From the NCBI GenBank assembly GCA_002731875.1, contig PCCY01000037.1, positions 82,557-146,556 of the forward strand: a DNA stretch of 64,000 nt, read 5' to 3'. Positions 28,372-38,069 of the stretch are shown here, piece by piece. Numbering within the stretch: the stretch's first letter is position 1; every line of letters begins with the position of its first letter. The stretch is from Roseobacter sp. (GTDB taxonomy: Bacteria > Pseudomonadota > Alphaproteobacteria > Rhodobacterales > Rhodobacteraceae). Below the pieces are notes generated by a model, which was not told the DNA's origin, made no database searches, and saw only the letters and a program-made list of their open reading frames with translations. The position numbers were made by a program, and so were the translations under genes.

Positions 28372-30057
28372 ATGGCATTGAAACCACGCCTTTATCTATC
28401 CCACCGCTATAACCTGGCCCGTGATCAGACGCGCCGCGGTTGGGAAGTTCTGCGCGAGAAGGGGCCCAGCAAGATCGTTTTCTGGTTTATTGCCTTGGTG
28501 ATAGGCATCGCCGCAGGCTTTGCGGCATTGTTCTTTCGCAAAGGCATCAATGCTATTCAGGCGTTTTTATACGGTACTGAAGACACCCAGCATCTGCACA
28601 GTTTCATCGGCAGTCTTGATTGGTACTGGGTGGTGCTTATTCCAACCTTCGGCGGTTTGGTCGTAGGATTGATCTTGCACAATTTCACCCGTGATGCGCG
28701 TGCAAGGAGCGTCAGCGACGTCATTCTCGGATCAGCGCTCCATGAAGGCCGGGTTGAAACCCGGGCGGGGCTGGCCTCGACCCTCGCATCTCTTATCACC
28801 CTCAGCACCGGCGGCTCTTCGGGGCGCGAAGGGCCGGTGGTGCATTTGGCGGCGGTGATCTCAACGTTGGTCAGTCGTCGCATCAACGCCAGTGGCGTTA
28901 CCGGGCGCGATCTGTTGGGCTGTGCTGTCGCGGCGGCGGTTTCGGCCAGCTTCAATGCCCCCATCGCGGGGGCGTTGTTTGCATTGGAAATTGTGCTGCG
29001 CCATTTCGCCGTCCATGCATTTGCACCGATCGTCATCGCCTCTGTCGCCGGTACGGTGATCAACCGCCTTGAATTTGGCGGATTGACTGAATTTGCGCTC
29101 CCCACGATCGGCGACGTGTCATTCTATGCAGAGCTACCGGCATTTCTGTTGTTGGGTTTGACCTGCGGTATCGTGGCGGTGATTTTGATGCGGGGGATAT
29201 TCTGGGCCGAGGATGTCGGCAATTACATTCAGGATCTCAGCAAGCTGCCCCGCTACATACGTCCGATGGTCGCCGGGGCAATTTTGGGCGTTATCGCTCT
29301 TTGGTTTCCGCATATTATCGGCGTGGGCTATGAAACCACCAGCCGGGCCCTGTCCGGCGACATGATCCTGAACGAAGCAATCGTGTTCGCCGCGCTCAAG
29401 ATCGCGGCGGTATCGATAACGCTTGGCGGGCGTATGGGCGGTGGGGTGTTTTCTCCGTCGCTGATGCTGGGCGCATTGACGGGGCTGGCATTTGGCTTGA
29501 TCGCGACGGGCGTGTTTCCCACAATGTCGGGGGCCACCTCGCTTTATGCCCTGGCAGGCATGGGAGCCGTGGCGGCAGCGGTATTGGGAGCACCCATCTC
29601 GACCACGTTGATCGTGTTCGAAATGACCGGTGACTGGCAAACCGGGCTTGCGGTCATGGTCGCGGTCAGCATGTCGACAGCCCTCGCGTCACGACTTGTT
29701 CATCGAAGTTTCTTCCTGACACAGATGGAACGACGCGGCGTGCATCTGGCCGCTGGCCCTCAGGCGTATCTGTTATGCATGTTCACGGTGGCACGGATGA
29801 TGCGTCGGCCCGATGACCCGGGGGCCGCTGGTGAACAAACGTGTTGGGACCTTATCGGCGAAGGAACCTATATCGACGGTGCCGCCACCCTGGAGGCCGC
29901 AATGCCGGTGTTCGAACAATCAGGTGCCGCGTATATTCCGGTCGTCGCTCTCCAGGCTGACGCACCGCCAGAACTTTTGGGTGCCTTGTTCTACGTGGAC
30001 GCTCTCAAGGCATATAACCGCGCCCTGGCAGAGACCGCGGCGGAAGAACATTCATGA
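28372..30057 (+). CDS. CLC-family chloride channel or antiporter
   Basis: This 561-residue polytopic membrane protein belongs to the CLC family, which moves chloride (some members exchanging it for protons). It has the GREGP motif with the gating glutamate E153 (residues 151-155), the GGGVFSPSLMLG motif of the anion path, and an internally repeated pattern of about ten to twelve helices. The C-terminal ~120 residues are soluble and resemble a reduced CBS-type regulatory region rather than two full CBS domains. The N-terminus is basic and probably cytoplasmic. Whether it is channel or antiporter cannot be decided here. It stands 75 bases after recN. Confidence 0.9.
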   Translation: MALKPRLYLSHRYNLARDQTRRGWEVLREKGPSKIVFWFIALVIGIAAGFAALFFRKGINAIQAFLYGTEDTQHLHSFIGSLDWYWVVLIPTFGGLVVGLILHNFTRDARARSVSDVILGSALHEGRVETRAGLASTLASLITLSTGGSSGREGPVVHLAAVISTLVSRRINASGVTGRDLLGCAVAAAVSASFNAPIAGALFALEIVLRHFAVHAFAPIVIASVAGTVINRLEFGGLTEFALPTIGDVSFYAELPAFLLLGLTCGIVAVILMRGIFWAEDVGNYIQDLSKLPRYIRPMVAGAILGVIALWFPHIIGVGYETTSRALSGDMILNEAIVFAALKIAAVSITLGGRMGGGVFSPSLMLGALTGLAFGLIATGVFPTMSGATSLYALAGMGAVAAAVLGAPISTTLIVFEMTGDWQTGLAVMVAVSMSTALASRLVHRSFFLTQMERRGVHLAAGPQAYLLCMFTVARMMRRPDDPGAAGEQTCWDLIGEGTYIDGAATLEAAMPVFEQSGAAYIPVVALQADAPPELLGALFYVDALKAYNRALAETAAEEHS

Positions 30058-30295
30058 CTGCTCCGGGTCAATCGCCGGTTACTGCAGGTCAAAACCAAGC
30101 GTAGTGCCGCCGTTCAAATCCACAGCGCGTTCCGATGCCTTTGTGGCACCTCACGTCCCGCAAGGTCGCTCATAACGCTGTGGCTCAGGACAACCCCCAG
30201 TGCGTGTTTGCCTCGTCGACTGGCGGTCTTGCCGGGCTGAATCCGCCCGGCACAATCACCGTTACGCTGAACATCTATAGAAAAGGCAGCCAGAC

Positions 30296-30640
30296 CTATA
30301 TCTGTTCTATGGTCACCTCGGGCAGCTGATAGAACGCAAGATGCCCCTTGATTTCGGCAACCGCCGCGTTGGGGTCTTCATATGTCCATGCGACATTCTC
30401 CAGCGTCCGGCTTTTCGTCACCACGGAAAAGTAATTCGCATCACCTTTATACGGGCAGTGGGTGGTCATGGCCGTCTTGTCAAGAAACGCCATCGCAACA
30501 TCACCCTGCGGGATATAAATGACGGCGTCGCGGTCGCCTTCGCGCAGTTCAAGCGCGTTTTTTGTTTCTGCGATTACCGCGCCGCCGGCGCGCACTGTCC
30601 ATATGCCTTTAGCTTTCAATATCTTGATATGGTCTACCAT
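30296..30640 (-). CDS. DUF427 domain protein
   Basis: This 114-residue protein is of the DUF427 family, a small all-beta fold of unknown function. The family pattern is clear: KAKGIWTVRAGGAVIAET near the start, then DVAMAFLDKT, THCPYKGDANYFSV and the WTYEDP motif towards the end. The start at 30640 is fixed by MVDHIKILKA, with an AGGGAG upstream. It is encoded 40 bases downstream of the aminopeptidase P-type gene on the same strand and may share its transcript. The ~240 bases between it and the CLC gene hold no feature I recognise. Confidence 0.88.
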   Translation of the reverse strand: MVDHIKILKAKGIWTVRAGGAVIAETKNALELREGDRDAVIYIPQGDVAMAFLDKTAMTTHCPYKGDANYFSVVTKSRTLENVAWTYEDPNAAVAEIKGHLAFYQLPEVTIEQI

Positions 30641-30680
30641 GGTTGACCTTACTCCCTGAAATAATGGAAAATCCCTGTGC

Positions 30681-32471
30681 CTAAATCGGCGCTGTCGCAG
30701 CATCCAACCATAGTTTCGCCTCCTGCGATAGCCGAGGCCCAATCTTTTCTGCAACCTGCTTGTGATAGGCGTTCAGCCACCCACGAGAGATGTCATCAAA
30801 CAGGGCAAGGTCGATCAGGCGCGTGTCGATAGGCGCAAAGCTCAGCGTTTCCCAGTGCAACATGGGGCGGTGGTCATCGCCGCCATCCAGATTGGGAGCA
30901 GGCCGCACGACCAGCAGGTTCTCAAGGCGAATGCCAAACGCGCCCTCGCGATAATAACCCGGCTCATTGCTCAGGATCATCCCTGGCATTAGCGGCACCG
31001 AACTGACCTTGCTCAGACGTTGCGGCCCTTCATGGACGCTCAGGTAAGCGCCGACACCGTGGCCGAGCCCATGATCGAAATCCTGGCCGGCCATCCACAG
31101 GGGCTGGCGGCCAACCGCCTCGATGTCGCGCCCGGCAAGCCCTTGCGGCCAACGCAGTCGACTCATGGCAATCATCCCCAGCAACACGCGTGTAAACGCC
31201 TGCGTCGCCTCTGGCAAAACCGCGCCGATGGCAACGGTCCGCGTGATGTCCGTGGTGCCGTCCAGATACTGCCCGCCCGAATCCAGAACCAATAAATGTC
31301 CGTCCTCCAACACGCTGTCGGAGTCTTCGGTGACCCGGTAATGCATGATCGCGCCATTCGGCCCCGTACCCGCAATTGTTTCAAAGCTTATGTCCTGCAA
31401 CGCGTTATCGCGACGCCGGAAAGCTTCCAGTCGGCTCACGACCTGCATTTCGGTCACGGTGCCGGGTGGTTGCTGGTCCAGCCACGCCAACAGCTCGACC
31501 AGGGCGGCACCATCGCGCAGATGTGCCGCCGCAGATCCGGCAACTTCGGCTGCGTTTTTGCATGCCTTGGGCAAGGCACAGGGATCGTCCCCCCAAACGA
31601 CCCGATCACCGATCACATCCGCAATGGCAACCGGCACGGTGGCCTTGTCCAACCGCACCGGCCCAGCGACCGTCTGTAAATAAGTCAACAGTGCCTCGGG
31701 TGGATGGACAGTCACGGTCGATCCGAAATGAGACGTCAGGTGTTCTATCTTAGCGGGGTTCACGAACAGGTTGATGCGTCCCGAGCCGTGCAAGACCGCG
31801 AAACCATGCACGACCGGATTTCGCGCGATATCCGCACCCCGAATATTGAGCAGCCAGCAAACACTGTCGGGCAAGGTGATGACCGCCGCCGCCGCACCAC
31901 TGTCGCGCAGCGATTGTCCCAAACGGGCTGCCTTGTCGATATGACTTTCGCCTGCGAACTCCAGTGGATGTACCTTGGCGATCTTCACCGGTGGGGGCGG
32001 CTGGTCTTCCCATATACGGTCGACAAGGTTGTCACACCGTCGCATCTCGATGCCACTGCCCTCCAGAGCTCCGTTCAACTGTTCGATCTGGGCGGCGGCA
32101 TGCAGCCATGGGTCAAAGCCGACGATCCCTCCACGGGGCAACTGCCCGCGCAGCCAATCGGCTAATGAAACTTCCGGCCAGGCCACCGGCGTGTAGACAT
32201 CGGCGATCTGCGTCTTGACCTGGGTTCGATAGCGCCCGTCAATAAACACACCGGCTGCCCCGATCAATGCAGCACAAAAGCCCGCCGAACCGGTGAAGCC
32301 GGTCAACCATTGCAGCCGCTCATCATGCGGTGCGACGTACTCGCCCTGATGCGCGTCCGCACGAGGGACAAGAAACCCGTCCAGCCCTTCCGCCTTGATC
32401 TCGCTGCGCAATGCCGCCAGCCGCGGGGGCCCTTGCTCAGGCCGGGAGGTCACCTCGAACGATTGAAACAA
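30681..32471 (-). CDS. Xaa-Pro aminopeptidase (M24B, aminopeptidase P family)
   Basis: This is a cytoplasmic metallopeptidase that removes an N-terminal residue ahead of proline. At 596 residues it is the long three-domain form: two creatinase-like N-terminal domains (VPRADAHQGEYVAPHDERL... and a second from about 160), then the pita-bread catalytic domain with LVLDSGGQYLDGTTDITRT (metal aspartates), GLGHGVGAYLSVHEGP (histidine) and ILSNEPGYY (glutamate). The start appears to be TTG (MFQSFEV) with GGGAG seven bases upstream. cobT lies ahead on the same strand, with a copy of the dispersed repeat in the gap. Confidence 0.93.
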   Translation of the reverse strand: MFQSFEVTSRPEQGPPRLAALRSEIKAEGLDGFLVPRADAHQGEYVAPHDERLQWLTGFTGSAGFCAALIGAAGVFIDGRYRTQVKTQIADVYTPVAWPEVSLADWLRGQLPRGGIVGFDPWLHAAAQIEQLNGALEGSGIEMRRCDNLVDRIWEDQPPPPVKIAKVHPLEFAGESHIDKAARLGQSLRDSGAAAAVITLPDSVCWLLNIRGADIARNPVVHGFAVLHGSGRINLFVNPAKIEHLTSHFGSTVTVHPPEALLTYLQTVAGPVRLDKATVPVAIADVIGDRVVWGDDPCALPKACKNAAEVAGSAAAHLRDGAALVELLAWLDQQPPGTVTEMQVVSRLEAFRRRDNALQDISFETIAGTGPNGAIMHYRVTEDSDSVLEDGHLLVLDSGGQYLDGTTDITRTVAIGAVLPEATQAFTRVLLGMIAMSRLRWPQGLAGRDIEAVGRQPLWMAGQDFDHGLGHGVGAYLSVHEGPQRLSKVSSVPLMPGMILSNEPGYYREGAFGIRLENLLVVRPAPNLDGGDDHRPMLHWETLSFAPIDTRLIDLALFDDISRGWLNAYHKQVAEKIGPRLSQEAKLWLDAATAPI

Positions 32472-32486
32472 AACACGACTCCCATT

Positions 32487-32520
32487 TTCATTTTGCCAAA
32501 AAAACTCCCCGCGGAGCGTC
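32487..32520 (-). repeat. Dispersed terminator-like repeat, copy C
   Basis: Read on the minus strand this gives CGCTCCGCGGGGAGTTTTTT followed by GGCAAAATGAAAA, the same core and tail as the copies at 9265-9330 and 48625-48678, though the leading hairpin is reduced. It lies between cobT and the aminopeptidase gene; its T run would favour termination after cobT, and its tail runs into the ribosome-binding site of the next gene. Confidence 0.6.
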
Positions 32521-32529
32521 CCTCAACCC

Positions 32530-34407
32530 TCAGCTCGCGCGACGTATCCCCATGACCCTGGCCCGTGCCCGGGGATCGGTATCAAACAGCGCGGCAAGCT
32601 GTTCGGTCATTGCGCCAGCCAACTGTTCGACGTCGGTGATTGTCACGGCGCGCTCGTAATACCGGGTCACGTCATGTCCGATACCAATCGCCAACAACTC
32701 TACCGCCTTGCGTTTTTCGACCATGGCGATGACGTCGCGAAGGTGCTTTTCCAGATAGTTCGCGGGGTTGACCGACAGGGTGCTGTCATCCACCGGTGCG
32801 CCATCGCTGATCACCATCAGGATCTTGCGCGACTCATGCCGCGCCATCATGCGACGGTGCGCCCATTCCAGTGCCTCACCGTCGATGTTTTCCTTCAACA
32901 GACCTTCCTTCATCATCAAACCCAGGTTGGGCCGGGTCCGGCGCCAGGGCGCGTCGGCGGATTTATAGATGATGTGGCGCAGGTCGTTCAGGCGGCCCGG
33001 TTGCACGGGACGGCCTTGGTTCAGCCAGGCTTCGCGGGCCTGACCCCCTTTCCAGGCGCGGGTGGTAAAGCCAAGGATTTCCACCTTGACGTTGCAACGC
33101 TCAAGGGTGCGTGCCAGAACATCGGCGCAAATAGCCGCAATGGAAATCGGCCGGCCGCGCATGGAACCCGAATTATCCAACAACAATGTGACGCATGTAT
33201 CGCGAAACTCGGTGTCCTTTTCGACCTTGAACGACAGCGGCGTAGTGGGGTTCGCCACGATGCGCGCCAACCGGCCCGCGTCAAGCGTCCCTTCCTCTAG
33301 GTCGAATTCCCAAGATCGGTTTTGTTGCGCCTGCAAACGGCGCTGCAACTTATTGGCCAAACGGCTCACCGCCCCCTTTAAAGGTTCAAGCTGCTGGTCA
33401 AGATAGGCACGCAGGCGTTCAAGCTCGGCCGGTTCGGCCAGATCTTCGGCACCGATCACCTCGTCATGTTCGGTCTGATAGACCAGATAGTTTGGGTCGG
33501 CATCCGACGCCGGCGGCGGGGCAGGTGGCTCCATCGGGGCGTCGCCATCAGGCATCTCGGCTTCTTCGCCAAGCTCCTGGTCGGCCATGTCATCCATTGA
33601 CACCTGCGCCTGGGATTCGTCCTGCTGCTGTTCTTGCGACTGCTCGGGGGATGCCTCTGCCTGATCGTCGTCTTGTTCATCGTCGCCGGTGCTGTCGGGG
33701 TCCTGCTCCTCTTCGGTGCCTTCTTCCTGAGCCTCGTCCTGTTCTTCGTCCGATTGATCGGGGTCATCGCCCAACTGATCGCCATAGCCCAGGTCCACGA
33801 TCATCTTGCGGGCGAACCGCGCAAAGGCCGCCTGATCATCCAAGGTGTCGTTCAGGGTATCCAGCGTCGCCCCGGCCTGATCCTCGATATATCCGCGCCA
33901 CAGTTCCATCGCGTTGGCAGCGCCCGCCGGCAGATCGCGACCTGTGGCCAAATGGCGCACCAGATAACCCGCTGCGGTTGCCAGCGGCACGTCGCTGGGT
34001 TGTTTGGCCTGATCATATCCCTTTCGCAGGGAATCGTGTTTGATTTTGACGTCGATATTGCCAGCGGTACCCGGCATGTCCCGCGCGCCTACAGCTTCGC
34101 AACGCGCGGTTTCCATTGCTTCATACAGTTCCCGGGCCATTTCACCTGCGGGCAGGTATTTCGAATGTGTCTGACCATTGTGGTACCGCCGGTTCAACGC
34201 CAGCGCGTCCGCCGTACCCCGTGCCAACAGCACTTCGTCACGGGTCATGCGGCGACTTACCTGCGGCAGGCGCATCGCGTCTCCCGACAGGCCTGACGGA
34301 TCCACCGAATAGCTTACCGTCAGGTCGGGATCGTGCGACATGACTTTTGTCGCTTCAGCCAAGGCCTTTTTGAAAGCGTCGGCGGGATTGTCGGAGGGTT
34401 TGCTCAT
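32530..34407 (-). CDS. cobT: Cobaltochelatase subunit CobT
   Basis: CobT is the large AAA-partner subunit of the aerobic, ATP-dependent CobNST cobaltochelatase, which puts cobalt into hydrogenobyrinic acid a,c-diamide. The 625-residue protein has a helical N-terminal domain, a very acidic Glu/Asp/Gln-rich middle (about residues 210-320), and a C-terminal von Willebrand A domain with the metal site D411-N-S-G-S415 and the following [20 protein letters not shown]. CobS lies upstream; CobN is not in this window. Its start overlaps the stop of a small upstream ORF as ATGA. Confidence 0.95.
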   Translation of the reverse strand: MSKPSDNPADAFKKALAEATKVMSHDPDLTVSYSVDPSGLSGDAMRLPQVSRRMTRDEVLLARGTADALALNRRYHNGQTHSKYLPAGEMARELYEAMETARCEAVGARDMPGTAGNIDVKIKHDSLRKGYDQAKQPSDVPLATAAGYLVRHLATGRDLPAGAANAMELWRGYIEDQAGATLDTLNDTLDDQAAFARFARKMIVDLGYGDQLGDDPDQSDEEQDEAQEEGTEEEQDPDSTGDDEQDDDQAEASPEQSQEQQQDESQAQVSMDDMADQELGEEAEMPDGDAPMEPPAPPPASDADPNYLVYQTEHDEVIGAEDLAEPAELERLRAYLDQQLEPLKGAVSRLANKLQRRLQAQQNRSWEFDLEEGTLDAGRLARIVANPTTPLSFKVEKDTEFRDTCVTLLLDNSGSMRGRPISIAAICADVLARTLERCNVKVEILGFTTRAWKGGQAREAWLNQGRPVQPGRLNDLRHIIYKSADAPWRRTRPNLGLMMKEGLLKENIDGEALEWAHRRMMARHESRKILMVISDGAPVDDSTLSVNPANYLEKHLRDVIAMVEKRKAVELLAIGIGHDVTRYYERAVTITDVEQLAGAMTEQLAALFDTDPRARARVMGIRRAS

Positions 34408-34697
34408 TTCAGGTCTCGCGTCGCCAATGGGTCATGGGTAAAACTTTCGCAGGTTTGGACCAGTCTTTCAAACACCTTCCCATGGTGCAGACGATCAGCA
34501 TCGCGAACCTTCCCACCGGATCCTGACCGATGCCCGGCCGCTCCCGCAAAAAGCAGGCTCGGTTCGTCACCAGCCCGGAGCGACAGGTCGCGCCCATAAC
34601 CCGGCGACGGGCGATCGGCACATAGGTGACCCCAGCGCTGGACTTCGCAAGATACCGAAGCTGCGCAGGGGCTTATGGAATTGAGGGCTTCAGCCAA
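34404..34697 (-). CDS. Possible small protein coupled between cobS and cobT
   Basis: A 97-codon frame begins with TTG eight bases inside the end of cobS and its TGA overlaps the cobT start as ATGA. That double overlap is what a translationally coupled gene would look like, and the codon choice is ordinary for this genome. The product is basic and rich in Arg, Gly, Ser and His, with no membrane helix and no family I recognise. The weak start codon and the lack of a clear domain leave it uncertain; otherwise these 282 bases are an unusually long gap inside a cobS-cobT pair. Confidence 0.35.
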   Translation of the reverse strand: MAEALNSISPCAASVSCEVQRWGHLCADRPSPGYGRDLSLRAGDEPSLLFAGAAGHRSGSGGKVRDADRLHHGKVFERLVQTCESFTHDPLATRDLK

Positions 34698-35676
34698 GGC
34701 TCACGCTTGCAGCGCTTTCGGGAAGTTCCTCGTCGAACAGGCGCTGATAGAATTCGGCGACGGTCTGACGCTCAAGCTCGTCACATTTGTTGAGGAAGGA
34801 CAGGCGGAAAGCATAGCCGACATTCCGAAAGATTTCAGCGTTTTGCGCCCATGCAATGACGGTCCGCGGCGACATTACCGTCGAAAGATCGCCGTTCATG
34901 AAGGCCGTCCGCGTCAGATCGGCCACGGTGACCATCTGTTTGATGGTCTTGCGGCCCTTGTCGGTATTGTAATGCGGATTTTTCGACAGAACGATCTGGG
35001 TCTCGGCGTCGATGCTCAGGTAGTTCAAGGTCGCGACCAGCGACCAGCGGTCCATCTGACCCTGGTTGATCTGTTGCGTACCATGATACAGCCCCGTCGT
35101 ATCGCCCAGGCCCACGGTGTTGGCGGTGGCAAAGATGCGGAAATAGGGGTGGGGTTCGATCACCTGGTTCTGGTCCAGCAAGGTCAGTTTGCCGTCGACC
35201 TCCAACACGCGCTGGATCACGAACATCACATCGGCGCGGCCGGCATCGTATTCATCGAATACGATCGCGGTCGGGTTGCGCAACGCCCACGGCAGGATGC
35301 CTTCCTGGAAATCGGTGACTTGCTTGCCATCTTTGAGCTTGATCGCATCCTTGCCGATCAGGTCGATCCGGCTGATATGGCTGTCAAGGTTGACGCGCAC
35401 GCAAGGCCAGTTGAGCAAGCTTGCAACCTGTTCGATATGGGTGGACTTGCCGGTGCCGTGATACCCTTGGATCATGACACGGCGATTGTGGTTGAAACCG
35501 GCCAGTATGGCCAGGGTTGTATCAGGATCGAACTTATAGGTGCTGTCCAACGTGGGTACACGGCTGGTGCGGTCCTCGAACCCATGCACGATCATATCGG
35601 TGTCGATGCCAAAGACTTCGCGAACCGAGATCTCTTTGGTGGGCTTTGCGTTGAGTTCCAATGAGGTCTCGGCCAT
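34690..35676 (-). CDS. cobS: Cobaltochelatase subunit CobS
   Basis: CobS is the MoxR-like AAA+ ATPase that, with CobT, drives cobalt insertion by CobN. The 328-residue protein has Walker [10 protein letters not shown] (71-79), Walker [13 protein letters not shown], sensor-1 region FRIFATANT, and an arginine-finger-like QMDRWS. Length is normal. The N-terminal ~50 residues match the usual CobS lead-in ([15 protein letters not shown]). The J-domain gene lies upstream on the same strand, ~220 bases away; no cobalamin riboswitch is visible in that gap. Confidence 0.96.
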   Translation of the reverse strand: MAETSLELNAKPTKEISVREVFGIDTDMIVHGFEDRTSRVPTLDSTYKFDPDTTLAILAGFNHNRRVMIQGYHGTGKSTHIEQVASLLNWPCVRVNLDSHISRIDLIGKDAIKLKDGKQVTDFQEGILPWALRNPTAIVFDEYDAGRADVMFVIQRVLEVDGKLTLLDQNQVIEPHPYFRIFATANTVGLGDTTGLYHGTQQINQGQMDRWSLVATLNYLSIDAETQIVLSKNPHYNTDKGRKTIKQMVTVADLTRTAFMNGDLSTVMSPRTVIAWAQNAEIFRNVGYAFRLSFLNKCDELERQTVAEFYQRLFDEELPESAASVSLG

Positions 35677-35898
35677 ATTCTATGCGTCCTTCATGCTTTA
35701 TTCTTTGTCTTGCGGCACAGGAGCGCCACAGCTTTGGTTGGCAACATATCTTTCCTGAGCGCGAGGGAAAGAGCCAAATCGCCCCATGGCAAAGTCTCGG
35801 ATCAGAGGCGGGGATCAAGGGGCGATGCGAAATCCGACAGCGCCCCCGACGTGATAATCTCTCAGGCCGATGCCCTCGGCCTGATGCGCATGTGCAAT

Positions 35899-36525
35899 TC
35901 AGTCCTTGAAGTTACGACTTCCTTTAAGTTGGTCCCACGCCCACACAACTTCCTGAAGCTGTTCTTCCTGGCTGCGGTCACCACCGTTCATGTCAGGGTG
36001 CAAAACCTTGATAAGCGCCTTATAGGCTTTGCGAACTTGGGTTTTGGTCCACGTGTCTTTCGCCTCCAGAATCTCGATGGCGCGGCGTTCTGTCGGGGGC
36101 AGGCGGCGCCCTGCGGCGGGACCTTTTCCAGGATTTTGCGTGGCATTTTTACCAAGCACCTGGTGCGGATCCTCGATGCCCAATCTGGCCCACGCGCGGG
36201 CCTCTGGATCGCCCAGCGGTTTCGTGGTGCGTTCCCAGACTTTATCCTTGGACATCTGCGCGTTTAATTCGGCTTCGGTAGTGCCATCGAAGAAATTCCA
36301 TTTTAGGTTGTACTCGCGGACGTGCTGCTGGCAAAACCAGAAATAGTCATCCAGTACGTCTGGCGCTTTGGGGGCTCTGTATTTGCCGGGCTCTTGGCAG
36401 CCCTCGTGGGAGCATAGGCGCTGTGATGTCTCGGATGCACCGGACATCCCCCGGCGACCGCGGGGGTTCTTCTTTTTGGAGGACGACACAGACATGTCGA
36501 ATCCAAAGGGATCAGGCTTGGGCAT
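35899..36525 (-). CDS. J-domain protein with putative N-terminal zinc motif
   Basis: This 208-residue protein ends in a J domain (about residues 145-205) with the H176-P-D178 motif required to stimulate DnaK ATPase. Ahead of it, C38-x4-C43 and C65-x2-H68 form a spacing that could bind zinc, and a Trp-rich stretch follows (YNLKWNFFDG). It lacks the Gly/Phe and zinc-finger regions of true DnaJ, so it is a specialised co-chaperone. It lies upstream of cobS on the same strand, which suggests a role in assembling or loading that large complex, but this is inference. It diverges from bolA (74 bases between starts). Confidence 0.88.
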   Translation of the reverse strand: MPKPDPFGFDMSVSSSKKKNPRGRRGMSGASETSQRLCSHEGCQEPGKYRAPKAPDVLDDYFWFCQQHVREYNLKWNFFDGTTEAELNAQMSKDKVWERTTKPLGDPEARAWARLGIEDPHQVLGKNATQNPGKGPAAGRRLPPTERRAIEILEAKDTWTKTQVRKAYKALIKVLHPDMNGGDRSQEEQLQEVVWAWDQLKGSRNFKD

Positions 36526-36599
36526 GATATGGACCTTTCCGACTCAGGCCGGTCAGTTTAGACCTTGCAGCGTGAGATTGAAGGGGGCTGGATTAAAAA

Positions 36600-36857
36600 A
36601 TGTCAGTGACACAAGAAATTGCCGATCGACTTGAAGACGCATTTAGCCCGACTGAACTGAATGTCATCGATGACAGCGAAAGCCATCGCGGCCACGCAGG
36701 ACATCGCGAAGGCGGCGAGAGCCATTTCAACGTGAAGATTCGTTCGGCCCATTTCAAGGGCTTGAACCGGTTAGCACGACACCGTGCGGTGCACGATGCC
36801 CTGGGGCCCGACTTGATTGGCCGTATTCACGCATTGTCGCTTGATTTAAGCACATAA
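36600..36857 (+). CDS. BolA family protein
   Basis: This is an 85-residue BolA-family protein. BolA proteins pair with monothiol glutaredoxins, bind Fe-S clusters with them, and influence morphology and iron regulation. Visible are the ESHRGHAGH loop, ESHFNVKIRSAHFKGLNRLARHRAVHDAL and the C-terminal IHALSLDL, the full fold. The conserved histidine in the RHRAVHD helix is present. No glutaredoxin gene is in the window. A hairpin follows directly. Confidence 0.93.
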   Translation: MSVTQEIADRLEDAFSPTELNVIDDSESHRGHAGHREGGESHFNVKIRSAHFKGLNRLARHRAVHDALGPDLIGRIHALSLDLST

Positions 36858-36863
36858 ACCGCG

Positions 36864-36887
36864 TGATCCGGGCCAGTACCCGGATCA
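36864..36887. terminator. Hairpin between bolA and the DUF4177 gene
   Basis: The perfect 9-bp inverted repeat TGATCCGGG/CCCGGATCA (36864-36872 with 36879-36887) has a six-base loop. Its right arm contains the stop codon of the convergent DUF4177 gene. No T run follows on either side, so its strength as a terminator is unsure. Confidence 0.5.
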
Positions 36888-37436
36888 ACGATGGGTATCG
36901 GGGTCGTCGGAAGTATCGGTCTTTGCCGCTGGGGTCGGGGACGCCGACGCGCCGCTATCATCTTGGGAAAGCGTACGGCCGGGTTTGCGCCGGGAGGCCA
37001 AGGCATTCAGCATCTGTGGTGGTGTATCCACATCATCGGCATTGTCATCGTCATGCTCATCATCAAATAGCCCGTCAAAAGGGGCAACAGCCTTCGCAGG
37101 CATGCGAACAGGGGCCGGAGGCTCACGCCGTGTCACCGCCGGCTCAGGGGGGATATCAGAGGGTGCAGGAAGCAATTCAGGCTGGAATGCTGCCGCTTCG
37201 GTTTCTCTAAGGCGGCGGAACACCAGAATATTTCGCCACTCTTTGGTGGTGCCGGTCAGTCCAGCACGCTCGATCGACGGTAAGGTTTCCGCCCGAAGAT
37301 ATTCCCATCCATAACCTGAAAGTCCGTTCATCAGCTCTTGGATCGCATGGGAAAATCTGGCCTCTGCCCCCTTCACGTTCTTGCCTTTGAGGCCTTTGGT
37401 CGGGGCAGGTACGACTTTATATTCGTAACGGGGCAT
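36885..37436 (-). CDS. DUF4177 domain protein with acidic tail
   Basis: The first ~75 residues (MPRYEYKVVPAPTKG ... LSGYGWEYLRAETLP ... EWRNILVFRR) form a DUF4177 domain, a small alpha/beta fold of unknown function. The remaining ~105 residues are low in complexity, with prolines and an acidic run DDEHDDDNADD, and are probably disordered. There is no signal peptide or membrane helix. It converges with bolA and lies 91 bases upstream of the thioesterase gene on the same strand. Confidence 0.8.
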   Translation of the reverse strand: MPRYEYKVVPAPTKGLKGKNVKGAEARFSHAIQELMNGLSGYGWEYLRAETLPSIERAGLTGTTKEWRNILVFRRLRETEAAAFQPELLPAPSDIPPEPAVTRREPPAPVRMPAKAVAPFDGLFDDEHDDDNADDVDTPPQMLNALASRRKPGRTLSQDDSGASASPTPAAKTDTSDDPDTHR

Positions 37437-37527
37437 CTAAGCGCTTTCGGATTAGTCGGGTCAAGTTAGCAATCTATGGTAACCGGGGAAAGCTTTACAG
37501 CCCCAAAACCGGTATCGCCGATCCGAC

Positions 37528-37995
37528 TTAGCGTTTTAACCCGATTTTACGGCCGGCACGATCCGGAAATGGCAGGCTGGCGTGGGCTGATTTCATCGCT
37601 TCAAGCTGATCAAGAATTGAAGCGGGCATCGGTGCGACGCGGGGACCCGATTGGTCGACATGCAGTGTCAGGGCCTCGCCGGTGGCAGCCAGCCACCCAT
37701 CTTCGTGCCAAAGCTCTACAAAGCTGTGAAAGCGCTTCTCGTCAAAGTCGAGTAACTGAAAAGTACAGTAGGTTGATGCCCCTTCGTGAAGCTCGCGAAC
37801 ATAGCATATATGAAACTCTGCCACGTAGGTGGTGCAGCCCTGTTTCTGATACTCCGGCCCAAATCCGATTTTGGCATAGGCGTCATCGACGGCATTATCC
37901 ATCAGCACAGAATAATATGCCATGTTCAGGTGACCGTTGAAATCGATCCATTCGGGTTTCACGACACGGGGGGAAGACCGAAAAGGGGTGTTCAT
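37528..37995 (-). CDS. Hotdog-fold acyl-CoA thioesterase
   Basis: This 155-residue protein is a 4HBT-type hotdog thioesterase. The N-terminal motif WIDFNGHLNMAYY (about residues 16-28) carries the Asp-x-Asn-Gly-His-x-Asn pattern also found in betainyl-CoA and related thioesterases, with FHICYVRELHEG and KRFHSFVELWHEDG completing the fold. The substrate cannot be told; no carnitine or fatty-acid genes are adjacent. It is encoded 74 bases downstream of gatB on the same strand. Confidence 0.88.
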   Translation of the reverse strand: MNTPFRSSPRVVKPEWIDFNGHLNMAYYSVLMDNAVDDAYAKIGFGPEYQKQGCTTYVAEFHICYVRELHEGASTYCTFQLLDFDEKRFHSFVELWHEDGWLAATGEALTLHVDQSGPRVAPMPASILDQLEAMKSAHASLPFPDRAGRKIGLKR

Positions 37996-38069
37996 ATCGG
38001 GTGAACCTTTACCAGAGGGGCTGCGTAGGAAAAATGGGTCGGGCGCGTGCAGCGTCCCGCCCCAACAGG

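Noticed and set aside
35677..35898. Possible cobalamin riboswitch before cobS
   Set aside because: Only a loose GCCAC match on the wrong strand; no B12-box core or conserved stem was found.
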